DNA of 6,166 bases, from assembly GCA_028819945.1 (NCBI GenBank), contig JAPPKQ010000139.1, positions 1 to 6,166 of the forward strand, written 5' to 3'. Of the stretch, positions 1 through 5,132 are shown piece after piece. The notes under the pieces are model-generated. The model saw only the letters and a list, made by a program, of their open reading frames with translations. It had not been told where the DNA came from and searched no databases. The DNA comes from a bacterium. GTDB taxonomy: Bacteria > Actinomycetota > Acidimicrobiia > Acidimicrobiales > CATQHL01. The number at the start of each line of letters is the position of its first letter. The first letter of the stretch is position 1. The translations under genes and the position numbers were made by a program.

Positions 1-2
1 GC

Positions 3-368
3 TCGGAGACGCAGGCCGCGGCGGCGGCGTACCTGAACGCCAACCCGGACGCCAAGAACCTGCTGTTCATCGCAACCACCAACGACCTCGCCGGCGTGGC
101 CGTGGTGGCCGCCATGGAGCAGCTCGGTCGCCTCGACGCCGGTGTGGTGCTGTCCAACGGCGGCGCCTCGGACGCCCTGGCGGAGATCCGCGATCCGGAC
201 TCGCCGTTCATCATGTCGATCGGATACTTCCCCGATCGCTACGGCGAGTTCCTGCGTCCGATCATCGCAACGATCCTCGACGGTGACACACCCGCCCAGC
301 GGGTGAACCACGTCACCCACGTCCCCATCGACGCAGGCAACATCGACGAGTGGTACCCCGAGGGCTGA
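3..368 (+). CDS. Sugar ABC transporter substrate-binding protein (CUT2 / ribose-xylose type), C-terminal part
   Basis: This is the 3' end of a gene that starts before the window; the open frame runs from base 3 to the TGA at 366-368 and gives 121 residues. It looks like the C-terminal lobe of a periplasmic-binding-protein-4 (RbsB-like) sugar receptor, which captures sugar outside the membrane and delivers it to the permease. Seen: a strand followed by TTNDLAGVAVVAAMEQLGR (about residues 25-43 of the fragment), matching the family pattern of an Asn-Asp pair followed by a helix ending in GR. Further on are SIGYFPDRYGEF, then an ILDGDTP turn, and a final segment ending NIDEWYPEG, which resembles the usual family ending (a conserved Asn, then a tyrosine- and proline-rich tail). 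The signal peptide and N-terminal lobe are outside the window. CUT2 ATPase and permease genes downstream support the assignment. Ligand identity is not readable. Confidence 0.9.
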   Translation, partial: SETQAAAAAYLNANPDAKNLLFIATTNDLAGVAVVAAMEQLGRLDAGVVLSNGGASDALAEIRDPDSPFIMSIGYFPDRYGEFLRPIIATILDGDTPAQRVNHVTHVPIDAGNIDEWYPEG

Positions 369-388
369 CCCTCCCCTGAGCTAATGGA

Positions 389-430
389 CCGGGTGCGTCC
401 GCGGCAGCGCACGCAGGCGGGCGCACCCGG
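389..430 (+). terminator. Long stem-loop just after the binding-protein gene (terminator or mRNA-stabilising hairpin)
   Basis: Bases 389-402 (CCGGGTGCGTCCGC) pair with 417-430 (GCGGGCGCACCCGG), giving a 14-base-pair stem with a single G-U wobble and a 14-base loop. It begins 20 bases after the stop codon of the binding-protein gene. No run of T follows, so it is not a classic Rho-independent terminator; high-GC bacteria often use such U-less hairpins. It could be a partial terminator, or a 3' stabiliser that keeps binding-protein mRNA more abundant than the downstream message. The stem is directly seen; the role is inferred. Confidence 0.6.
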
Positions 431-465
431 AGCCTCCCAGCGAGCGCGCGACCCCGCCTCGGTTA

Positions 466-482
466 CTGTCGTCTCGGGACAG
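466..482. repeat. Short inverted repeat CTGTC-N7-GACAG, possible operator
   Basis: CTGTC at 466-470 is mirrored by GACAG at 478-482 with a 7-base spacer (17 bases overall). It sits in the only non-coding gap of the window, directly before the GC-rich hairpins. The size would suit a small repressor site. Five-base arms are short enough to occur by chance, and no second copy was noticed, so this is a weak call. Confidence 0.2.
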
Positions 483-483
483 C

Positions 484-512
484 GGGCGGGGCTTCGGGCG
501 CCCCGCCCGAAG
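484..512 (+). promoter_or_regulatory. Two overlapping, mutually exclusive GC-rich hairpins in the leader of the isomerase gene
   Basis: Hairpin A pairs 484-492 (GGGCGGGGC) with 500-508 (GCCCCGCCC), nine perfect G-C pairs around a 7-base loop. Hairpin B pairs 492-499 (CTTCGGGC) with 505-512 (GCCCGAAG), eight perfect pairs around a 5-base loop. They share bases and cannot form together. The element lies 36 bases before the GTG at 548. It could be a terminator without a T tract, an attenuator-like switch, or a chance product of GC-rich sequence. No T run or known riboswitch core is visible. Confidence 0.4.
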
Positions 513-547
513 GCGACGAGGTTGGTCCGCATGAATGGAACGACGCG

Positions 548-1576
548 GTGACGAGTCCCGGGCAGGCGCGCGGCCCCGCCATGGGACTCATCGTCCGGAT
601 GTTCACCGCAACAAGCGGTCGGCCGGACGAGAGCAAGCCGGAAGGTGCCGGGCCGGCTTGGATGAGCCCCGTGTCCACCCGAGCCGAGTTCGAGGCCCGA
701 CTCGACATCGCCGCGGAGGTCGGGGCGAGGGGCATCGAGGTCACCCAGGCGGGGCAGCCGTCGGGCGTTCGCCATCTGCTCGAGAGCGAGCGCAGCCGGG
801 CGATGTTCACCGATGCGTTCGCCGGCCGGGGCCTGGAGATCTCCGCGCTCAATTGCGCCGGCATGCCCTTGCATCCGCTCCGAGGCCCCGAGCACCGACG
901 CCTCATCGAGGACACGTTCCGGCTCGCAGAACTCCTCGGGGTCGAGAAGATCGTGACGATGTCGGGCACGACAGGCGACGGCGGCGACGCATCCACCGTC
1001 AACTGGGTCTTCTACCCGTGGCCCGACGACAGCGTCGCGCTCCTCGAGCGCCAGTGGTCCGAGGGGATCGCCCTGTGGGGAGAGTTGGCGGAACTGGCCG
1101 AGCGCTGCGGCGTGCGCCGCATCGCCTTCGAATTGCATCCGATCCACCTCGTGTACAACGTGCCCACGCTGCTGCGCATGCGGGAGGCGGTCGGCCCCGT
1201 CATCGGCGCCAACGTCGACCCCAGCCACCTGTTCTGGCAGCAGATGGACCCGATCCGGGTCGTCGAGGCCCTGGGCGAGGCGGTCCATCACGTGCAGCTC
1301 AAGGACACCGAGCTGGTTCCCAGCGAACTCGCCATCGCCGGTGTTCTGGACCAGCGGCCGTTCGATGACCCCTCGGCGCGCGCCTGGCGCTACCGGACCA
1401 TCGGGCGGGCTCACGACGCCACCTTCTGGGGGGCGCTCGTGGACGCCCTCGCGGCCGTCGGCTACGACGGTTACGTGAGCATCGAGAACGAGGACCCGTA
1501 CCAGACCTACGAGGAGGGCGTGCGCGAGGCGGGGCGCTTCCTGACTCCGCTGCTCACGCGCACCGGGGAGAATTGA
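548..1576 (+). CDS. TIM-barrel sugar (phosphate) isomerase/epimerase, AP-endonuclease-2-like family
   Basis: A 342-residue cytoplasmic protein of the xylose-isomerase-like TIM-barrel group (IolE, YcjR and D-psicose-epimerase relatives), which moves a keto group or inverts a carbinol using one divalent metal ion. Seen: strand 1 LIVRMF (14-19), GIEV (62-65), NCAGMPLHP (102-110), FELHP (194-198), NVDPSH (222-227), HHVQLKD (247-253) and SIENEDP (311-317). By family comparison the metal ligands should be E195, D224, H248 and E313, all present. A longer insert, about 142-161 with WVFYPWP, lies between strands 4 and 5. Start: GTG at 548 has a weak GGA nine bases upstream; ATG at 581 (331 residues) begins right before strand 1 but has no visible ribosome site, so either is possible. 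Seven bases separate it from the next gene. The oxidoreductase partner suggests a keto-sugar substrate; the exact reaction is unknown. Confidence 0.87.
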   Translation: MTSPGQARGPAMGLIVRMFTATSGRPDESKPEGAGPAWMSPVSTRAEFEARLDIAAEVGARGIEVTQAGQPSGVRHLLESERSRAMFTDAFAGRGLEISALNCAGMPLHPLRGPEHRRLIEDTFRLAELLGVEKIVTMSGTTGDGGDASTVNWVFYPWPDDSVALLERQWSEGIALWGELAELAERCGVRRIAFELHPIHLVYNVPTLLRMREAVGPVIGANVDPSHLFWQQMDPIRVVEALGEAVHHVQLKDTELVPSELAIAGVLDQRPFDDPSARAWRYRTIGRAHDATFWGALVDALAAVGYDGYVSIENEDPYQTYEEGVREAGRFLTPLLTRTGEN

Positions 1577-1583
1577 GACGGCC

Positions 1584-2717
1584 ATGGCACCGCAGATCGA
1601 CCTGAGTTCGGAGATCCCTCCGGTCGACCTGGGGCCCGTCGCGGCCCTGGACCTCGTGCCGCCACCGTTGCGCAAGGAGATCCCCCGCGATCTGCGGATC
1701 GGTCTGGTGGGAGCCGGTCGCATCGTGCACAGCGGCGTCATGCCCGCCTACCGGGCGGCCGGCCTCCAACCCGTTGCCGCCTGCGACCCCGACCCGGTCG
1801 CGGCCACGGCGATCCGCGAGACCTGGGGCGTGGAGCAGGTGTTCGACGACTACCGCTCGATGATGGACGCCGTCGAGCTGGACCTCCTCGACATCAACAT
1901 CCGCTGGGACGTCGGCCTCTCGCCCCTGCGCGTCGAAGTGGTGGCTGAGGCGGCACGCCGCAGCATCAACGTCATCATCGCCAAGCCGGTTGCCGAGACG
2001 TGGCAGCAGTGCCAGGACATGGTGGGCCACGCGCGCGAGGGCGGAATCACATTCGGCGTCGACTTCAACACCCGTTACGCCCCGGCCTTCTACGGCTGCC
2101 GCGCGCTCATCCTGGCCGGCTCGCTGGGACCGCTCATCTCCGCGGGGATCAACTACCACTCGGGGATCGGGCGCCAGCACACGAATGCCTTCGACGCCGT
2201 TCATGACGTGTGCATCCACGCTATCGACGTGCTCCAGTCGTGGTTCGGCGAGGCGCCCGAGGAGGTGTACGGCAACTGGTCGCGCCGCGTGGACGGCGTC
2301 GGCTCGGTGCTCTCGGGGGTTTTCAGCTTCGCGAGCGGCGCCAACGCCACGATCCTGTACGACTTCGCCACCCGTCACCGCCGTCGATTCGAGATGTTCG
2401 CCGTGGGCGAGCGGGCGGGCGTCGACGGCATCCAGGATCAGGAACTGCCCGGCCCGGCCCGGCTGGTGCGGGCCGAGTTGCGCTACGGGCCGCACGAGCC
2501 GCGGGGCTCCGCGCTGGAGCTGCCGCTGCAGTACACGCTGTCGCCGCAGTCGTACCTGGCGACGCGCGCCGACGTGCTGCAGTGCATCGCCGCCGGCGGC
2601 GAGCCTTGGGCCGGCGGCACGGACACCCTGCGCAGCATGAGCACGCTGTTCGCTCTCAAGGAATCCATCCGCAGTGGCCAGCCCGTGCGACCCTCGCTCG
2701 ATCCGGAGGAATCATGA
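1584..2717 (+). CDS. Gfo/Idh/MocA-family NAD(P)-dependent sugar oxidoreductase
   Basis: A 377-residue soluble dehydrogenase. The N-terminal Rossmann domain begins near residue 37 with RIGLVGAGRIV (38-48), followed by strand 2 ending ACDPD (66-70). The acidic residues there are those that usually contact the cofactor ribose. The family EKP motif reads AKP here (133-135), so the catalytic-site Lys134 is kept but its usual Glu neighbour is Ala. The C-terminal domain carries HDVCIHAIDVL (207-217), in which D208 and H212 form the D-x3-H active-site pair. The Lys/Asp/His triad is therefore intact and the enzyme is probably active. The third glycine of the GxGxxG loop is Val48. About 35 proline-rich residues precede the fold. 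ATG at 1584 is preceded by GGGGAG (1565-1570), rather far away at 13 bases. Its stop overlaps the next start (ATGA). Likely reaction: oxidation of a sugar hydroxyl, often C3, to the ketone; substrate unknown. Confidence 0.92.
   Translation: MAPQIDLSSEIPPVDLGPVAALDLVPPPLRKEIPRDLRIGLVGAGRIVHSGVMPAYRAAGLQPVAACDPDPVAATAIRETWGVEQVFDDYRSMMDAVELDLLDINIRWDVGLSPLRVEVVAEAARRSINVIIAKPVAETWQQCQDMVGHAREGGITFGVDFNTRYAPAFYGCRALILAGSLGPLISAGINYHSGIGRQHTNAFDAVHDVCIHAIDVLQSWFGEAPEEVYGNWSRRVDGVGSVLSGVFSFASGANATILYDFATRHRRRFEMFAVGERAGVDGIQDQELPGPARLVRAELRYGPHEPRGSALELPLQYTLSPQSYLATRADVLQCIAAGGEPWAGGTDTLRSMSTLFALKESIRSGQPVRPSLDPEES
2705..2710 (+). promoter_or_regulatory. Ribosome binding site GGAGGA for the AllA-like gene
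   Basis: GGAGGA lies three bases before the ATG at 2714, inside the last codons of the oxidoreductase gene. It is the strongest internal Shine-Dalgarno sequence in the operon and fixes this start. The short spacing combined with the ATGA overlap points to coupled translation. Confidence 0.7.
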
Positions 2718-3331
2718 GCACCGATCCCATCGGCGTCCGCCGCCTGGCGGTGGAACACCTCGACCGGGCCGCCTTCGAGCCGTTCGGCGCCGTCATCGCC
2801 CCCGAGACCGCCGACTCGCCGAACCTGAACAGGGCGTCCAACAACCTGGGCTACCTCTGGGTCCAGAAGGAGTTGGAGTTTCCCGGCAGGGCGTACATGT
2901 GCTCTCTGCGCTACTACTACCGCGGCAACCGTTGCGAGTTCGTGCAGAAGCACCCGGCGAGCACCATCACCCTCATCACGCTCGGCATGCACCCGGCCGC
3001 CTTCGTGGCGGTTCCCGACGTCGGCGGCCGCCCGGATATCGGTGCGGCCCGTGCGTTCCTGCTGACCGCGGGGATGGGCGTCGTCGTCAATCGCGGCGTC
3101 TGGGTGCGCTACGCCTACCCGCTCGGCGCCTATGTCGACTTCGCCTACGTCACCCAACGGGTCGATCCGGCGACCGCCAACACAACCGATGACGTGGTGC
3201 GTGTCAACCTGGACAGCGAACTGGGATTCGTCTTCGACCTGGAGTTCGCGCCGCCGACAGGCGACGGCTACCAGCTCGGACCCAGCGGGGCGCTGACCGC
3301 CGGCCCGCCGCACAACCCGCCGGGAGAGTGA
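2714..3331 (+). CDS. Ureidoglycolate lyase (AllA)-family protein, divergent, probably a sugar-pathway enzyme
   Basis: A 205-residue soluble protein with the cupin-like AllA (ureidoglycolate lyase) signature. Compared with E. coli AllA as I recall it, AFEPFGAVIA (20-29) matches the N-terminal motif. FVQKHPASTITLITL (76-90) matches the segment with the conserved His-Pro (H80, P81). DIGAARAFLLTAGMGVVVNRGVW (108-130) matches the stretch around YHRNVWHHP. In that last motif, however, the first His is N126 and the His after Trp is V131, followed by RYAYP. The protein is also about 45 residues longer than E. coli AllA, mostly in a loop near 31-60 and a Gly/Pro-rich tail. AllA splits ureidoglycolate into glyoxylate and urea; the lost histidines and the sugar-operon setting make that reaction unlikely here. 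A lyase or isomerase step on a keto-sugar is my inference. The gene overlaps both neighbours by four bases. Confidence 0.75.
   Translation: MSTDPIGVRRLAVEHLDRAAFEPFGAVIAPETADSPNLNRASNNLGYLWVQKELEFPGRAYMCSLRYYYRGNRCEFVQKHPASTITLITLGMHPAAFVAVPDVGGRPDIGAARAFLLTAGMGVVVNRGVWVRYAYPLGAYVDFAYVTQRVDPATANTTDDVVRVNLDSELGFVFDLEFAPPTGDGYQLGPSGALTAGPPHNPPGE
3322..3326 (+). promoter_or_regulatory. Ribosome binding site GGGAG for the ABC ATPase gene
   Basis: GGGAG is one base from the GTG at 3328 but ten bases from the in-frame GTG at 3337. The distance favours 3337 as the true start, although the GTGA overlap pattern used elsewhere in the operon favours 3328. Confidence 0.45.
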
Positions 3332-4140
3332 TTCAAGTGAACGAACACGCAAGCCCCAACGGCAACGGATCGGACGGCTCACCGCTCCTGCAGCTGCGGG
3401 GGATCTGCCGCAGCTTCGGCCACGTCCGGGCGGTGCACGAGGTGGACGTGCACCTGCACCGCAATGAGATCCTCGGGATCGTCGGCGACAACGGCGCCGG
3501 CAAGTCCACGCTGATGAAGATCATCGCCGGCACCGTCAGTCCCGACAGCGGCCGGATCCTCATGAACGGCGAACCCGTCGAGATCGCCACCGCTCAGGAT
3601 TCCCGCCGCCTGGGGATCGAGATGATCTACCAGGACCTGGCGCTCTTCGACAATCTGGACGTGGCCGCCAACGTCTTCATCGGGCGTGAGCCGACGAAGG
3701 GCCTGCCGAGCCTGCTGGGCTTCCTGGAACGGCGCCGCATGCACCGCGAGGCCGCCGCCCTGCTGGAGCGGCTGAACATCATGATCGGGTCCACGAGGCT
3801 TCCGGTGGGAGTCCTCTCGGGCGGCCAGCGACAGATGGTGGCCATCGCCCGGGCGGTGGCGTTCGAGGAGAACAACCACATCCTGCTGATGGACGAGCCG
3901 TCGGCGGCGCTCGGGGCGACCGAGTCGGCCACGGTGACGGAATTGATCCGGGACGTCCGGCGCGACGGCCTGTCGATCATGATAATCAGCCACCGCATCC
4001 CCGAGGTCCTGGACCTCGCTGATCGAGTCATGGTCATGAAGCGGGGAGAGCGCGTGGCGACGCTGGACGCCCGCGCCACGTCGGTGGAGGAGTGCGTGAA
4101 CCTCATCGTGGCCGGCGCGCCGGCCACCGGGCAGGCGTGA
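3328..4140 (+). CDS. Sugar ABC transporter ATP-binding protein, single-domain CUT2 type (FrcA-like)
   Basis: A 270-residue nucleotide-binding subunit that drives sugar import by ATP hydrolysis at the inner face of the membrane. All motifs are intact: Walker A GDNGAGKST (53-61), Q-loop IYQDLALFDNL (100-110, Q102), signature LSGGQRQ (163-169), Walker B ILLMDEP (185-191), D-loop region SAALGATE (192-199) and H-loop ISHR (220-223, H222). EPSAALG is the CUT2 variant of this stretch. It has one ABC domain, unlike the duplicated 500-residue RbsA or XylG, so two copies should pair. Start: GTG at 3328 overlaps the previous stop (GTGA); GTG at 3337, in frame, is ten bases after GGGAG (3322-3326) and has the better ribosome-site spacing, which would remove three residues. 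The two permeases follow directly, making a complete transporter with the upstream binding protein. Confidence 0.95.
   Translation: MIQVNEHASPNGNGSDGSPLLQLRGICRSFGHVRAVHEVDVHLHRNEILGIVGDNGAGKSTLMKIIAGTVSPDSGRILMNGEPVEIATAQDSRRLGIEMIYQDLALFDNLDVAANVFIGREPTKGLPSLLGFLERRRMHREAAALLERLNIMIGSTRLPVGVLSGGQRQMVAIARAVAFEENNHILLMDEPSAALGATESATVTELIRDVRRDGLSIMIISHRIPEVLDLADRVMVMKRGERVATLDARATSVEECVNLIVAGAPATGQA
4108..4127. repeat. Perfect 20-base palindrome at the end of the ATPase gene
   Basis: Bases 4108-4117 (GTGGCCGGCG) are followed by their exact reverse complement at 4118-4127. As RNA this folds to an 8-base-pair stem with a CGCG loop. It encodes residues 261-266 of the ATPase, in the non-conserved tail, and ends nine bases before the GTG of the first permease, covering the zone where a ribosome would bind. 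It could make permease translation depend on ribosomes finishing the ATPase. Chance in GC-rich sequence remains possible. Confidence 0.5.
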
Positions 4141-4153
4141 CGGCCACCGTCAC
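4137..4153 (+). promoter_or_regulatory. Hairpin enclosing the start codon of the first permease
   Basis: GTGACGG (4137-4143) pairs perfectly with CCGTCAC (4147-4153) around a 3-base CCA loop. The stem contains both the GTG start of the permease and the TGA stop of the ATPase. Ribosomes terminating on the ATPase gene would open it, which fits obligatory translational coupling. The pairing is seen; the function is inferred. Confidence 0.45.
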
Positions 4154-5132
4154 CCCGCCGGGCGCTCCCCTCGACAGCCGCGCCCGGGCCGCGGCGCGGG
4201 CGCGCCGCCGCCTGCTGGGCCAGGACGTCCTGTTTGTAATAGCCCTCATCCTGCTGGGCGTCTACTTCACGTCACGGCTCGACTTCTTCCTCACCAGCCA
4301 GAACGTCCTCACGATCCTGCGGTTCAGCGCGGTCACCTTCATCGTCGCCACCGGCTTCACGTTGGTCCTGATCGGGGGCGGGCTCGACCTCTCCATCGGC
4401 TCGGGGATGATGGTCGTGGGGGTCACGTCCGGGAAGCTCTTCCAGGCGGGCGTCCCCCTCGTCCTGGCGTTCCTGATCGGTGTGGTCGTCGGGATCGCGC
4501 TCGGGTACGTCAACGGATTCATCATCACCCGCCTCCGCATCAACCCGCTCATCGCCACGCTGGCGATGCTGTTCGTCCTGCTGGGTGTGGGGTTCATCAT
4601 CACCGACGGGCGCTCGCAGCAGATCCGCGACGACGGCTTCCGCTTCGCCCGGGAGAACGTCGGGGGTGTCCCCGTGCCGGTGTTCTTCCTGATCGCCACC
4701 GCCGTGCTGTCGGTGGTCCTGCTGCACACGACCAAGGCGGGCCGGCACCTGTTCGCCGTGGGCGGCAATCCCGACGCGGCCCGCCAGGCGGCCATGAACG
4801 TCGACCGGTTCCGGCTGGGGATGTACACCGTGGCGGGGCTCTACACGGGCATCGCCGGCGTCCTGCTGGCGTCTGATCTCGGCGCCGTCGCCCCCAACTC
4901 GGGCCGCAACTGGGAGCTCTACGTGGCCACCGCGGTGTTCCTGGGCGGGGCCAGCCTCACCGGTGGCCGGGGATCGGTCCTCGGCACGTTCATCGGCGTG
5001 GTGTTCGTGCGCACGCTCGACAATGGCCTCGTCCAGATGGCGGTGCGGCCCCAGATCGTTCTCATCGTCGTGGGTACCGCCATGATCCTGGCGGTGGCGT
5101 TCGACCAGCGGCCCAAGGGCGGGTTCCGATGA
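4137..5132 (+). CDS. Sugar ABC transporter permease, RbsC-like (CUT2), first subunit
   Basis: A 331-residue inner-membrane permease forming part of the sugar channel. After a basic, Arg/Ala-rich cytoplasmic N-terminus (14-26) come hydrophobic segments at about 31-46, 63-80, 91-99, 107-127, 136-155, 180-196, 227-247, 262-276, 281-296 and 304-322. Family motifs seen: LIGGGLDLSIGSG (78-90), NGFIITRLRINPLIATLAM (126-144), and the cytoplasmic loop VGGNPDAARQAAMNVDR (208-224), the EAA-like site that docks the ATPase. Start: I chose GTG at 4137, which overlaps the ATPase stop as GTGA like its neighbours. An upstream in-frame ATG at 4092 would add 15 Arg-rich residues read from inside the ATPase gene and is less likely. 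No good ribosome site is visible, and the start lies in a hairpin, so coupled translation is likely. It is followed by a second, different permease. Confidence 0.94.
   Translation: MTATVTPPGAPLDSRARAAARARRRLLGQDVLFVIALILLGVYFTSRLDFFLTSQNVLTILRFSAVTFIVATGFTLVLIGGGLDLSIGSGMMVVGVTSGKLFQAGVPLVLAFLIGVVVGIALGYVNGFIITRLRINPLIATLAMLFVLLGVGFIITDGRSQQIRDDGFRFARENVGGVPVPVFFLIATAVLSVVLLHTTKAGRHLFAVGGNPDAARQAAMNVDRFRLGMYTVAGLYTGIAGVLLASDLGAVAPNSGRNWELYVATAVFLGGASLTGGRGSVLGTFIGVVFVRTLDNGLVQMAVRPQIVLIVVGTAMILAVAFDQRPKGGFR

Noticed and set aside
431..547. Search for -35/-10 promoter boxes in the gap
   Set aside because: No convincing pair was seen. The GC-rich sequence has no TATAAT-like or TTGACA-like box at proper spacing, so no promoter is reported.
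531..551. A six-codon open frame overlapping the isomerase GTG start, possible leader peptide
   Set aside because: It has no ribosome site and no codon bias toward a regulatory amino acid, and short frames like this are common by chance.
535..1368. A 277-codon plus-strand frame starting with ATG
   Set aside because: Its product is a string of Arg, Gly, Pro and His residues, a frame shadow of the isomerase gene, which carries all expected metal-site motifs.
239..1741. A 500-codon open frame on the minus strand
   Set aside because: It lies antisense to the binding protein, isomerase and oxidoreductase genes, its product is rich in Arg, Gly, Pro and His without domain motifs, and long antisense frames are expected in GC-rich coding DNA.
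1554..2495. A 313-codon minus-strand open frame
   Set aside because: It mirrors the oxidoreductase gene, whose motifs are clear on the plus strand, and its own translation has no recognisable fold.
2587..2602. A 16-base perfect palindrome within the oxidoreductase gene
   Set aside because: It is in-frame coding sequence made only of common GC-rich codons, far from any gene junction, so chance is the simplest explanation.
2210..3331. A long start placing the AllA-like protein at 373 residues
   Set aside because: The first 168 residues are an Arg/Ala-rich out-of-frame reading of the oxidoreductase gene. The ATG at 2714 has a GGAGGA site and begins just before the family domain.
2483..3382. 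A 299-codon minus-strand open frame
   Set aside because: It is antisense to the oxidoreductase end and the AllA-like gene and has low-complexity composition; no family resemblance was seen.
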